Assembly: GCF_034008315.1 (NCBI RefSeq)
Contig: NZ_CP125377.1
Span: forward strand, 3,298,001-3,362,000
Reading direction: 5' to 3'
Length of the DNA stretch: 64,000 nt
Source: Pseudomonas sp. P8_241
GTDB lineage: Bacteria; Pseudomonadota; Gammaproteobacteria; Pseudomonadales; Pseudomonadaceae
A program made the translations under genes and the position numbers. Below the pieces are notes generated by a model, which was given only the letters and a program-made list of their open reading frames with translations, ran no database searches and was not told the DNA's origin. This document shows positions 1 to 9,329 of the stretch, one piece after another. Position 1 is the first letter of the stretch. The number at the start of each line of letters is the position of its first letter.

Positions 1-34
1 GGCCGTTGTTGCGGGCGCTGGATACAGGTGAAGC

Positions 35-904
35 GTGAAAAGCTCGAGTGCGTCGTTGTTGCGCTGTCTAGGGGGGGCACTCATGTGCGTGAGTTTGGCG
101 TCAGGGGGATTGACCGGTTGTGCCGATCCAAACAGGCATGCCGAGAGCCTGGCGCTCAGCGGCCACTTGTACCGTGACCGGGTCGACACCGACGGTTTCG
201 TGTTGACCGGTTTTCATCGGATCAGCCGCCCGGATCTGCCATTGACCGTCTATATCGAGGGTGATGGTAAAGCCTGGCGTACGCGCACGTTGCCCTCGGA
301 CAATCCGTCGCCGCATCAGGCCCTGGGTTTGACACTGGCAGCGGTGGACCCCGCGGCCAACGTCGTGTACCTGGCACGCCCTTGCCAATTCACGCCGTTG
401 GTGCAAAGCCCGCGTTGCGACCAAGCCTATTGGACCGACAAGCGCTTTGCCGAGGAAGTCGTCGTGGCCATGAACCAGGCGGTGAGCCATTACGCCGCGC
501 GGGTGCCAGGGCAACGCATCCACTTGGTCGGCTATTCGGGAGGCGGCGCGCTGGCGGTTTTGATTGCCGCCAGGCGCCAGGACATAGCCTCGCTGCGCAC
601 CGTGGCCGGTAACCTTGATCATGCCGAAGTCAATCGCCTGCATCAGGTGCCGGCGATGCCGGAGTCGCTCAATGCCATCGACGTTGCCGATCAGATCGCC
701 GCCATACCGCAGATCCACTTCAGTGGCGCGGATGACAGCGTCGTGCCCCCCGTGATAGCGCAGCATTTTGTCAGTGCGACAGACAATCGATGCGCGCGCA
801 GCTTTATCGTGGCGGGCATGAACCATGAAAGCGATTGGGCTAGACGCTGGCCTGAACTTCTCGCTATCTTTTTACCGTGCTCGACGAGTGCAAAGCATGA
901 ATAA
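35..904 (+). CDS. Putative lipoprotein with alpha/beta-hydrolase fold
   Basis: Predicted secreted lipoprotein esterase or lipase-like enzyme of 289 residues with a GTG start. The N-terminus has a hydrophobic segment ending in a lipobox (LTGC, Cys29), so the mature protein should be anchored by lipid to a membrane. A nucleophile elbow GYSGG places the candidate catalytic Ser at 168. An Asp in the GADDSVVP segment (233/234) and His264 in MNHES complete a plausible Ser-Asp-His triad. The substrate is unknown. The 3' end overlaps the cysC start by 8 bases, indicating translational coupling. The start lies very near the window edge, so upstream operon members cannot be excluded. The fold is supported by motif and size, not by a recognised named family. 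Confidence 0.8.
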   Translation: MKSSSASLLRCLGGALMCVSLASGGLTGCADPNRHAESLALSGHLYRDRVDTDGFVLTGFHRISRPDLPLTVYIEGDGKAWRTRTLPSDNPSPHQALGLTLAAVDPAANVVYLARPCQFTPLVQSPRCDQAYWTDKRFAEEVVVAMNQAVSHYAARVPGQRIHLVGYSGGGALAVLIAARRQDIASLRTVAGNLDHAEVNRLHQVPAMPESLNAIDVADQIAAIPQIHFSGADDSVVPPVIAQHFVSATDNRCARSFIVAGMNHESDWARRWPELLAIFLPCSTSAKHE

Positions 905-1520
905 CAACCTGACAAGCGTACCGCACGCCCTGAGTGCGTCGGACCGAAAAGCGCATTATGGCCACAGCGGCGCGGTTCTGTGGCTTACCGGGCTGTCCGC
1001 TTCGGGCAAGTCGTCCTTGTCCATGGCATTGGAACTGGCGCTGACGAAAATGGGCTACAGCTGCTATGTGCTCGATGGCGACAACGTGCGCAATGGCCTG
1101 AATGCGAATCTGGGTTTCAGTGCCGAAGACCGGACCGAGAACATTCGCCGCGTGGGGGAGGTGGCCGCCTTGTTTTCACATGCCGGGTTGATATGCATCA
1201 CCGCCCTCATTTCCCCCTACTGCAAAGACCGTAAGCGTGCACGTAAGGCGGTCGGGCCGATGTTTCACGAAATACATATCGCCGCAGACCTGGCGACCTG
1301 CGAAGCCCGTGACCCCAAAGGGCTATACAAAAAGGCACATGCCGGTGAGCTGCTTGAGTTCACGGGGGTAAGTGCGCCGTACGAAGCGCCGCAGTGTCCT
1401 GAATTGGCGATCGATACTGGAACAATATCGGTTGAGGAAAGTTTGAAGATACTGCTCGATTATGTGGTGCGACATATTCCGCTTAGACCGGAACGACTGA
1501 CGGCATCGGAGGGTGAGTGA
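897..1520 (+). CDS. cysC: Adenylyl-sulfate (APS) kinase
   Basis: Phosphorylates adenosine 5'-phosphosulfate to PAPS using ATP in the cytoplasm. The 207-residue product has the family's P-loop (GLSASGKSS), the DGDNVRNGLN motif with the following RTENIRRVGE stretch, ISPY, and the DPKGLYKKA substrate-lid segment, all in the usual order and at usual length. The ATG at 897 was chosen over an in-frame upstream start because it leaves the typical short N-terminus and overlaps the preceding stop by 8 bases. In many pseudomonads APS kinase is fused to CysN, so a stand-alone copy coupled to a lipoprotein hydrolase may serve a sulfation role and not general sulfate assimilation (inference). The usual Arg after ISP[FY] is Cys here. 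Confidence 0.93.
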   Translation: MNNNLTSVPHALSASDRKAHYGHSGAVLWLTGLSASGKSSLSMALELALTKMGYSCYVLDGDNVRNGLNANLGFSAEDRTENIRRVGEVAALFSHAGLICITALISPYCKDRKRARKAVGPMFHEIHIAADLATCEARDPKGLYKKAHAGELLEFTGVSAPYEAPQCPELAIDTGTISVEESLKILLDYVVRHIPLRPERLTASEGE

Positions 1521-1592
1521 TCGTGCCTGGCATACCGGCGAAATAGATCGTTAACCGGTAGCGACGCATCGGCGGTAGGGACAGGGGCAGTC

Positions 1593-3755
1593 TCATGCGC
1601 CTGTAGAGGGAGGGCGCGAACCGGTAGGCTCGATCCAGCGCAGCAGGGTACGGAATAGCGTTTCGGGGTCGATCGGCTTGGCGACGAAGTCCACCATGCC
1701 CGCCTCTATGCAGCGCTCTTGATCGGCCTGCATGGCGTTGGCAGTCATGGCGACAATGGGCAGGTTAGCTTTGCCCGGCAAGGCACGAATGGCACGCGTC
1801 GCACCCAGGCCATCGAGTATTGGCATCTGCATGTCCATCAGCACCAGATCGTAGGCAACCGCTTGTACCTTGTCGATGGCAATCTGGCCATTATCAGCGA
1901 TATCGACAAGCAATCCGGCATCGCTCAGCAGTTCGCTCGCCAACAGTTGGTTCAGTGCGTTGTCTTCCACTAAAAGTACCCGCGCACCGGAAATTGTCGC
2001 CATGATCCTGGCAATTGGGCCACTCGCCACCAACACCCGACCACCTTGCGGTTCTTTGCATTCGACTTGCACGGTGCCAAGTTGAACGGTGAACCAGAAG
2101 GTAGAGCCTTGGCCGACGACGCTGTTGACCCCGACCGCACCTCCCATCAACTCCGCGAGGTTCTTTGCAATCGCCAGGCCCAGACCGGTGCCACCGTATT
2201 GGCGTGTTGTCGATGCATCTGCCTGGTGGAAACTTTGGAACAGATGCCCCATTTGCTCTTCGCAAATACCGATGCCTGTGTCCCTGACTGCAAAATACAG
2301 CAGCACATCGGACTCGCTGCGTCCACGCAAGCGAATCTCGATAGTGATCTGTCCCTGTTCGGTGAACTTGACTGCGTTGCTGGCAAAGTTGACCAACACT
2401 TGCCCCACGCGCAGCGCATCGCCAACCAGCGTGGCCGGGACGTCGCTGGCTACATCAAGGGTCAATTCCAGGTTGCGTTGCGCGGCTCCCGTACCGACCA
2501 GATTCACGACGTTGTTGAGCACTTCCTCAAGGGTAAATGCGCGCCGCTCAACGCTCAGCATGCCAGCCTCGATCTTTGAAAAATCAAGCACGTCGTTGAT
2601 GATGCCCAGCAAATGCTTTGCCGATTGCTGGATCTTCTCTATGTAATCCGCTTGGCGTGGACTCAATTCGGTTTTCAACGCCAGGTAACTCATGCCGATG
2701 ATGGTGTTCATCGGCGTGCGAATTTCGTGACTCATATTGGCCACGAATTCGCTTTTATGCTGATCGGCGATTTCAAGCTGATGATTTTTTTTCTCGATAG
2801 CGACGAGGGCAGCATGCAATTGCTGATTGCTCTTGGTTGTCGCTTCCATCAACGATCTCAGTTTTTCGGCCATTATCCGCACGCGATCGAGAGCGCTGTT
2901 TTGAGACGCTTCGGGAATTGATATCTCCAGATTGCCGTTAGCCAGCTCATGTAACACCCATTTAAGCTCGACGGGAGTCCCGCCCAGCATCTCCTGGGTC
3001 TGCTTGCGACCCAGGTAAATCAACAAGCTGATCTCGCCTATCAACATCAGCAAAATAGTCACGAATACGTTCTGGGAAAAATCCAGCGTGTTGTTCGCCA
3101 GGGCGACTTCTTGTGAAGTGCGCATCTCCATCTCGCCATAAAACTCGTCCAGCGGTTTCATGATCTGTGCCTTGAGAGCATGGTATTGCCGGCTATACAG
3201 CAGTGCTCGGGCCAAGGCGAGATCAGGCTCGGCATTTACCGAGTAGTTACCTTGGGCATCTTCAAATTTGCCCTTGACCGCGTTCATCGCTTTGACTTCA
3301 AGTTTGACCAGGTTGTCGGAACTGACCTGGGCCTCATTGAGTTTGGCGAACTCTTCATCCGTAAATCCTTCCTGTTCCATCAATACTTTCAGCGCCACAG
3401 CTTCCCCGTCGGGTCGAGGCTGAGCTTGGCCCGCCGCAACATAGTCCCAGTAAATGCGGTGATAGTCTTTCGGGCGTGGTGCCTTGCCGTTGCGAATTTC
3501 GATGATCTTCAGGTATTCGCGTTCAAATTCCGGGTTTGCGGTCACTACATAAGTACGCGCCAGACGCGTCAGTTCATCAGAACTGCGACGTAATTCATCA
3601 GCAAGTAAAAACGAGCGGTAGCGCTTCTCACTGGCCTCACGTGCGTCGTATGCCGCTTGCTTGATGGTCAAAAAGGTATAGAGCAGACTTGCGAACGTTG
3701 CAGCAATCGCAATCAGGGCGTACCGGACGAATCTCGAACTATTGACTGTTTTCAT
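1593..3755 (-). CDS. Hybrid sensor histidine kinase with receiver domain
   Basis: Membrane two-component kinase of 720 residues. It has a first membrane segment at about 9-30, an extracytoplasmic helical sensor at about 31-225 and a second membrane segment at about 229-249. A short linker leads into HisKA (SHEIRTPMN, phospho-acceptor His343), an HATPase domain (N-box [10 protein letters not shown] near 456, DTGIG, GGTGLGL near 521) and a C-terminal receiver with phospho-acceptor Asp641 (LMDMQMP) and Lys693. There is no HPt or DNA-binding output, so the signal must pass to a partner. It is transcribed away from the second hybrid kinase, with which it shares sensor and kinase resemblance, suggesting an old duplication. 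It converges on cysC with a 72-base gap. The ligand is not evident. Confidence 0.93.
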   Translation of the reverse strand: MKTVNSSRFVRYALIAIAATFASLLYTFLTIKQAAYDAREASEKRYRSFLLADELRRSSDELTRLARTYVVTANPEFEREYLKIIEIRNGKAPRPKDYHRIYWDYVAAGQAQPRPDGEAVALKVLMEQEGFTDEEFAKLNEAQVSSDNLVKLEVKAMNAVKGKFEDAQGNYSVNAEPDLALARALLYSRQYHALKAQIMKPLDEFYGEMEMRTSQEVALANNTLDFSQNVFVTILLMLIGEISLLIYLGRKQTQEMLGGTPVELKWVLHELANGNLEISIPEASQNSALDRVRIMAEKLRSLMEATTKSNQQLHAALVAIEKKNHQLEIADQHKSEFVANMSHEIRTPMNTIIGMSYLALKTELSPRQADYIEKIQQSAKHLLGIINDVLDFSKIEAGMLSVERRAFTLEEVLNNVVNLVGTGAAQRNLELTLDVASDVPATLVGDALRVGQVLVNFASNAVKFTEQGQITIEIRLRGRSESDVLLYFAVRDTGIGICEEQMGHLFQSFHQADASTTRQYGGTGLGLAIAKNLAELMGGAVGVNSVVGQGSTFWFTVQLGTVQVECKEPQGGRVLVASGPIARIMATISGARVLLVEDNALNQLLASELLSDAGLLVDIADNGQIAIDKVQAVAYDLVLMDMQMPILDGLGATRAIRALPGKANLPIVAMTANAMQADQERCIEAGMVDFVAKPIDPETLFRTLLRWIEPTGSRPPSTGA

Positions 3756-4160
3756 GTTTGTCCTGTTCCTGAAATCGCCATTGTCTTATGAGCGAGATTG
3801 GCCGACGTGGAGCAGCATTTAACATGGTCGCGGTGCACTGGCAACTGTGCAGTTCTCATTGTCGAAGGTTTGAAGAGTCATGGTTTTCCGTGCGTTACGA
3901 TCAGCAGCTTTGCCCAATAGGCTCCAAGCCTACTGTTGCCGCACTGGCTGGTAACGCCCTTGAACGAGAGGGCATTCTTTCAGTACCGTCAGTGGGCTCG
4001 TGCGGCAGGCTTTCATAATGCATTTCATATTTTTTCAGCGTTTTTCATCGAGTTGGTTCCAATGAATCATGGTTTTTCACAACGGCGCTGACGGTGTGCA
4101 GGTTTACTGGGTGGGCTAGCTGCCGGCATGGGTCGCAGTAGTGTCCGCAGGAGAGCAGGT
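3756..4160. promoter_or_regulatory. Divergent intergenic region between two hybrid kinases
   Basis: About 400 bases with no convincing gene. It must carry promoters for the kinase on each side. At 4031-4050 there are two head-to-tail 10-mers, TTTTTCAGCG and TTTTTCATCG, and a weaker TTTTTCAC at 4073. The same tandem 10-mers recur upstream of the HD-GYP gene and of the secretion operon, so this is probably a binding site for a shared regulator. A short open frame at 3788-4018 has no family resemblance and no clear ribosome binding site. Confidence 0.5.
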
Positions 4161-7100
4161 GTGAGCCTTGAGCGTCTGAGTAAACTCATTTCGGTAGGAT
4201 TTGGTTTGGTGCTGGTTGCCTGCCTGATTAGCGTGACGCTGGATGAGTATTACGGTGACCAAGCCGCGCAGGCCACTGAACGACGTCACCAGACCATTAT
4301 CGTCGTTGCTCAGATGGCAACGCTCAATAGCGAACTTACTCAGCTCGCTCGCTTGTACGTAGGCACGGGCGAACAGCTATTGCTGACCCAATATGACCTG
4401 AAGTGGAAAGAAGGCCGTGCATTCCAGGACGCCGCGACGAACCTTCGAGCGATTGGCCTGACTGAAAGAGAAGGCAAATTGCTGGACGCGGTCGAAGTCA
4501 TGGACCGCAAACAGACGGGCATGGAACGCTCAGCCATGAAAGAGCTTTGGCGATCAGGCGCATCATCGCTGCTGGCTAGCACCACTTACATCACCTCCGA
4601 GTGGAACTTCGCCAGTGCGCTTAATCAACTTAGAAGTTCCATCAGTAAGCGTCTGAACGCCGACTTCGAGGCGGCCTGGGAGAAGGCCGAGCTGGCTGCT
4701 CACATCAGTATTTTGATGCAATTGATTACCCTAGGGGCAGGCTTGCTGGTCTTTTGGGTCGTATTGCGTCGCCAATTGATGGTTCCACTGTTGGCGCTTT
4801 CCGATCGCATGCGCCGCCTGCATACCGGGGAAACCATCGGGGAATTGGGACCGATGCGGGGGCTCGCGGAAGTCGTGAGCCTGGCTGAGGCTCTGGATGC
4901 GTATGTCGATCTTAATGAAGAGCTACTTCGACAGCATTGGGTCAAAGGGCACCTCGGCGAGTTGATGCAAGCGTTGCAGTCGTGCAGCGATCGAGAATTA
5001 TTTGTTGAGACGCTGCAACAGCATCTAAGCGCTTGCCTGGACTGTGAAGTCGACTTGTTGTTCGATACTTCATGTGTGGTGCGTACTGATCAAGTTCACT
5101 ACAGCTTGCCGTTGTTTCAAGATGGCCAACAATTGGCCAGCCTTGAACTTTATTTCAGTCATCGACTGGACCCTGCCCAACGGGATTTGCTCGATGCCAT
5201 GGTCGATCCGCTCAGTGGGCTGTTGAGCCTTTTGCAACAACGCACGCGCAATCAGCAGTTGTTGGGCCAGGCCTGCCAGCAGGCAACGCAACTGGAGAGC
5301 CAGGCACTCGTATTACAACAGCGACAGGAATCCCTGGAGCTCACCGAGAGTTGGTATCGCGGTATCGTTGAGTTCGCACCTAAAGCGCTGCTGGTGTTTG
5401 ATGAGCACAGCGTGATCCTGGCCAACCAGGAAAGTGAGGTGACCTTTGGCTATACGCATGGCAACTTGTTAGGCAAAACCTATCGGATGCTGCTGCCGGA
5501 AAGTCAACTCCCATTGGTTGATCGCATGATCGAGCGGGCTTGCGCCAGCAAGGGGCTGGAAACAGCCCAAGTGATTGCCCGACGAGCCGATGGCAGCGAT
5601 TTCCCGGTCGAGTTGCGTCTGTGTTTGCTGCCCGCGCGTCAAGGGCAAGGCAAATGTCTGTGCGTTGCAATCCGTGATCTCACTCAGCGCGAGGCTGACG
5701 AGCGCCTGTTGCGTGAAGCGCACGAACAGCAGCAAGCCATTGTGTCCGCGGCACCCTATGGACTTGCCATGGTGCGCGGCATGTTGATTCTACAGGTCAA
5801 TTCGCGGCTGGATGAGTTGCTCGGTTATGCACCGGGCGAACAGTTGCAGCGCACTCCGCTGATCTGGATGGATCACATCATGCCCGCCGAGGCAATGCTC
5901 ACATTCGAAGCCGAAGTTCGCCAAACACTGGACCGCGGCGAGGTCTATCACCAACAGATGCAACTGTGCCGCAAGGACGGAAGCAGTTTCTGGGCAAGCG
6001 TGAGTGCCCGAGCGGTCGCGCCCGGACAGCTGTCGTCGCGAGGCTCGATCTGGATCATTGAAGATGTCACTGCCCAGCACGCGGCCGCGGACGAGATGCG
6101 GCAGGCGCGGCAACTGGCGGAGGACAGTTCACGTATCAAGGCTGAGTTTCTTGCCAACATGAGTCACGAGATACGAACGCCGATGAACGCCATCATCGGT
6201 ATGACCTACCTCACCTTGAGAACAGATCTGAGCGAGCGACAGCGTGACTACCTGAGCAAGGTACAGAGTTCCAGCCGACACCTTCTGGGCGTGCTTGACG
6301 ATATTCTGGATTTTTCCAAGATCGAGGCCGGCAAGCTTCAATTGGAGGTTCGCGACTTCAGCCTGACTCAGATGCTGGAGGAGGTGCTCGACCAGGTGCG
6401 TCCTCGCATTGACGATAAGCGCCTGGGTATGCAGTTCAATGTCGGCGCAAATGTGCCGGAACGCCTGTGCGGGGATCCACTGCGCCTACGGCAAATATTG
6501 CTGAATTACTTGAGTAACGCAGTTAAGTTCACCGAACGTGGGCACATCCGGCTTGAAGTGAGCTTGCGTGAGGCTGGCGTGGATGATGCCTTGCTGCGCT
6601 TTAGTGTCATCGATAGCGGTATCGGTCTTTCTGCCGAACAGTTGAAACACATCTTCCAGAGTTTTTTGCAGGCAGATGCCTCCACGACAAGATGCTTTGG
6701 TGGCACGGGGCTGGGGCTGGCAATCGCCAAACAACTGGCCGAAATGATGGGCGGCCAAGTCGGCGTTCAGAGTGTCCTGGGTGAGGGCAGCAACTTCTGG
6801 TTCGAGGTCCGATTGAACCTGGCTCAGAGTGATGTCCTGGAGGGGCTGTTCGAAGAAGAGGGCCTCAGCGACTGGAGGGTGGCCGAAGGCACACGCATTT
6901 TGCTGGTGGAAGATAATGAACTGAATCAGCAAGTGGCCGCCGAATTACTGCAGGCAGTTGGTTGTGTTGTCGAGATTGCGGCAAATGGTAGCGACGCCCT
7001 GAGGAGGTTGGTCGAAGAGCGCTATGACCTGGTGTTCATGGACATGCAGATGCCGGTACTCGATGGCCTGACGGCCACCCGGCGACTGCGGCAGTTGCCC

Positions 7101-7907
7101 GGATTGAGCACATTACCCGTCGTCGCGATGACCGCTAACGCCAGGCAGTGTGATCATGACGCTTGCCTGGCAGCAGGAATGACCGATTTTATCAGTAAGC
7201 CCTTCGAACCGCAGATGCTCTATTCGGTATTGCAACGATTGCTCACTGAGACGCAAGACAATCAGGAGCGCACTGTGCCGTTGGCGTCAAACAGCTGCGA
7301 TGTAGGCTTTAACCTCGATGGCGTGGATATGGCTGCCGGGCTGCGCCGTGTGTTGGGAAAGCACAGCCTGTATCTGGAATTATTGCAACGGTATCTGATC
7401 GACCAGGGTCCCTCTATAGAAAAGTTGAGCGCGGCGATGGCATCGGGCGAGTTGGCACAAGCCGAACTGTTGGCGCATAGCTGCAAAGGCGTCTCGGCGA
7501 CCATCGGCGCGGACGCCGTCGCTCAGGCAGCAGATTCGCTGGAACAGGCTCTGCAAGCAAAGCGACCCGAGGATCAATTGCAGGTTTGCCTGGACGTTTT
7601 GACGCAACCCTTGACGGCATTGTTGGAGCAGTTACGTCAGAGGTTACCCCGTGAGACCGAGGCATCTTTGACAGAGGTCAGCTGGGTCGAGTTGCAGCAG
7701 GTAAGCCGAGATCTCGATGTGCTGCTAGCGGACTTTGACGCGCAGACGGTGCCTTATTTTTCCATGCATGCCGGCATGCTTCGCAGCGCGTTCGCGAACC
7801 GCTTCCCGCCACTGGAGGCCGCCGTGAAACGTTTTGACTTCGAGCGCGCTCGAGTCTGTCTGAGTGAGGCCCTGCAGGCCTGTGAAGCCGTCGCAGTGAG
7901 CGGATAG
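4161..7907 (+). CDS. Hybrid histidine kinase: sensor, two PAS, HisKA-HATPase, receiver, HPt
   Basis: Membrane phosphorelay kinase. A GTG start at 4161 is preferred because AGGAGAG lies just upstream; an in-frame ATG at 4128 has no visible ribosome binding site and would add 11 residues. Using the GTG (1248 residues), the order is a membrane segment at about 10-25, a helical periplasmic sensor, a second membrane segment at about 183-203, and PAS domains near 395-510 and 525-640. These are followed by HisKA (SHEIRTPMN, His669), HATPase with DSGIG and GGTGLGL, a receiver (Asp961 in MDMQMP) and an HPt domain with HSCKG (His1106). It therefore holds a complete His-Asp-His relay whose output is likely the nearby HD-GYP regulator or the stand-alone receiver (inference). 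The ligand is unknown. Confidence 0.93.
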   Translation: MSLERLSKLISVGFGLVLVACLISVTLDEYYGDQAAQATERRHQTIIVVAQMATLNSELTQLARLYVGTGEQLLLTQYDLKWKEGRAFQDAATNLRAIGLTEREGKLLDAVEVMDRKQTGMERSAMKELWRSGASSLLASTTYITSEWNFASALNQLRSSISKRLNADFEAAWEKAELAAHISILMQLITLGAGLLVFWVVLRRQLMVPLLALSDRMRRLHTGETIGELGPMRGLAEVVSLAEALDAYVDLNEELLRQHWVKGHLGELMQALQSCSDRELFVETLQQHLSACLDCEVDLLFDTSCVVRTDQVHYSLPLFQDGQQLASLELYFSHRLDPAQRDLLDAMVDPLSGLLSLLQQRTRNQQLLGQACQQATQLESQALVLQQRQESLELTESWYRGIVEFAPKALLVFDEHSVILANQESEVTFGYTHGNLLGKTYRMLLPESQLPLVDRMIERACASKGLETAQVIARRADGSDFPVELRLCLLPARQGQGKCLCVAIRDLTQREADERLLREAHEQQQAIVSAAPYGLAMVRGMLILQVNSRLDELLGYAPGEQLQRTPLIWMDHIMPAEAMLTFEAEVRQTLDRGEVYHQQMQLCRKDGSSFWASVSARAVAPGQLSSRGSIWIIEDVTAQHAAADEMRQARQLAEDSSRIKAEFLANMSHEIRTPMNAIIGMTYLTLRTDLSERQRDYLSKVQSSSRHLLGVLDDILDFSKIEAGKLQLEVRDFSLTQMLEEVLDQVRPRIDDKRLGMQFNVGANVPERLCGDPLRLRQILLNYLSNAVKFTERGHIRLEVSLREAGVDDALLRFSVIDSGIGLSAEQLKHIFQSFLQADASTTRCFGGTGLGLAIAKQLAEMMGGQVGVQSVLGEGSNFWFEVRLNLAQSDVLEGLFEEEGLSDWRVAEGTRILLVEDNELNQQVAAELLQAVGCVVEIAANGSDALRRLVEERYDLVFMDMQMPVLDGLTATRRLRQLPGLSTLPVVAMTANARQCDHDACLAAGMTDFISKPFEPQMLYSVLQRLLTETQDNQERTVPLASNSCDVGFNLDGVDMAAGLRRVLGKHSLYLELLQRYLIDQGPSIEKLSAAMASGELAQAELLAHSCKGVSATIGADAVAQAADSLEQALQAKRPEDQLQVCLDVLTQPLTALLEQLRQRLPRETEASLTEVSWVELQQVSRDLDVLLADFDAQTVPYFSMHAGMLRSAFANRFPPLEAAVKRFDFERARVCLSEALQACEAVAVSG

Positions 7908-7958
7908 AAATATATGGGGCACAGGTCTTCATGACTCTCAAAAGACCTTAATTCAGAA

Positions 7959-8043
7959 GTTTTCATCGTTTTTCATCGTTCGGCGAGGCAAAACTCAAGG
8001 CATTTCAGAGCAGATTTTTACAGTGCATGCGTTACTGCACGCT
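7959..8043 (+). promoter_or_regulatory. Composite promoter module, copy 1 (upstream of HD-GYP gene)
   Basis: Two tandem 10-mers, GTTTTCATCG and TTTTTCATCG (7959-7978), are followed by CATTTCAGAGCAG at 8001 and by TGCGTTACTGCACGC near 8028-8043, part of a GTGCA/TGCAC inverted repeat. The same blocks in the same order occur at 11806-11899. A 10-base period equals one helical turn and is typical of a regulator binding direct repeats. The regulator's identity is not visible. A weak stem at 7923-7950 (AGGTCTT/AAGACCT) just upstream may end transcription of the kinase gene. Confidence 0.6.
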
Positions 8044-8141
8044 CATGGTCGAGGCGACGATCGGGGACAACCGTCTCGTGCTGCCAGGACAGTAGCGTTT
8101 GTTTACCCGCGTATCGGTGAACTCGTCTTGAGGAACTCTAG

Positions 8142-9266
8142 TTGAACCGTCCAACCCACAGGCCCACCGTATTAGTAGTCGATGATATGCCGGCCAATCT
8201 GCAGCTGATCAGTGAGCTGCTTGGTGAGCGTTATCACGTGCGCGTGGCTAGCAGCGGGGCGCAGGCGTTGAAAAGCGTCGAACGGTCGATGCCCGATCTG
8301 ATCCTGCTGGATGTGGTGATGCCCGAGATGGATGGCCATGATGTCTGCCGTACGCTTAAGAGCGATCCGAAGCTCTGTGACGTGCCGGTGTTGTTTCTTT
8401 CCGCCAGGAATCAGGACGAAGACGAATGCCTGGGCTTCGAGCTGGGAGCGGCCGATTACCTGAACAAACCGATCAACCCGCCAATACTGCTGGCACGAGT
8501 GCAGACACAGATACGCTTGAAGGCGACAACGGACCTGTTGCGCTTGCATAACGACTATCTCGATAAGGAAGTAGTGGCGCGCACCCGTGAGTTACAAGCC
8601 ACCCATGATGTGACCATTCTGGCCCTTGCGTCATTGGCCGAGACGCGTGACAACGAGACCGGCAATCACTTGCGCCGAACGCAGCATTATGTTCGAGCGC
8701 TGGCTGAGAAACTGCGTAATCACCCGCGATTCAGGCCTTATCTAGATCAACAAACTATCGAGCTGATGTTCAAATCAGCACCGCTGCATGACATCGGCAA
8801 GGTCGGAATAGCTGATCAGATCCTGCTCAAACCAGGGCGCTTTGAGCCCGCCGAATTCGAGATCATGAAAACGCATGCCCGATTGGGGTATCAGGCTCTG
8901 GTGCATGCTGAGGAGCTTTTGGGAGCGCAAGTGCCCTTCCTGCGCATCGCCAAGGAAATTGCCCTGTGCCACCACGAAAAATGGGATGGCAGCGGTTACC
9001 CCAGCGGTCTGGCCGGTGAGGCCATTCCCGTGAGCGCCCGCCTGATGGCGGTCGCCGATGTCTACGACGCGGTCATCAGCCGGCGGGTGTACAAATCGGA
9101 AATGACCCACCAGACGGCAGTTGCGATCATCCGTGATGGTGCCGGCCGGCATTTTGATCCGGCAGTCGCGGCGGCGTTCATGGCGCTGGAAAAAGAGTTT
9201 GAGCAAATCGCCGAGCGCTACGCCGACACTGCTGCAGAAGAGCCCCTTGAGGCCATGTTCGGTTAA
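8142..9266 (+). CDS. Response regulator with HD-GYP c-di-GMP phosphodiesterase domain
   Basis: Predicted cytoplasmic phosphodiesterase that lowers cyclic di-GMP on phosphorylation. The N-terminal receiver (VVDDMPANL, phospho-acceptor Asp57 in ILLDVVMP, Lys in LNKP) is joined by a helical linker to an HD-GYP domain. The metal and signature residues are present: HDIGK, THARLGY, CHHEKWDGSGYP and VADVYDA. The start codon is TTG at 8142, with AGGA about eight bases upstream and the receiver beginning straight after. The gene follows the hybrid kinase by 234 bases that contain the composite promoter module, so it can be transcribed independently. It is followed after 63 bases by a diguanylate cyclase, giving an opposing enzyme pair. 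RpfG-type architecture is recognised, but substrate and partners are inferred. Confidence 0.93.
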   Translation: MNRPTHRPTVLVVDDMPANLQLISELLGERYHVRVASSGAQALKSVERSMPDLILLDVVMPEMDGHDVCRTLKSDPKLCDVPVLFLSARNQDEDECLGFELGAADYLNKPINPPILLARVQTQIRLKATTDLLRLHNDYLDKEVVARTRELQATHDVTILALASLAETRDNETGNHLRRTQHYVRALAEKLRNHPRFRPYLDQQTIELMFKSAPLHDIGKVGIADQILLKPGRFEPAEFEIMKTHARLGYQALVHAEELLGAQVPFLRIAKEIALCHHEKWDGSGYPSGLAGEAIPVSARLMAVADVYDAVISRRVYKSEMTHQTAVAIIRDGAGRHFDPAVAAAFMALEKEFEQIAERYADTAAEEPLEAMFG

Positions 9267-9329
9267 CGGTTGCCTTGCAATGACAGACACAAAACAAAAG
9301 GTGCCTGAATTCACCCCGGAGTAAGCCTC

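Noticed and set aside
101..826. Minus-strand frame of 241 codons opposite the lipoprotein hydrolase
   Set aside because: It is the antisense shadow of a clear coding sequence with lipobox and catalytic motifs.
3788..4018. Short frame between the divergent kinases
   Set aside because: No family signal and no convincing initiation site; the region is better explained as promoter DNA.
9280..9324. Fourteen-codon frame (MTDTKQKV) just before the diguanylate cyclase
   Set aside because: It overlaps the cyclase ribosome binding site region and has no visible binding site of its own; possible leader but not supportable.
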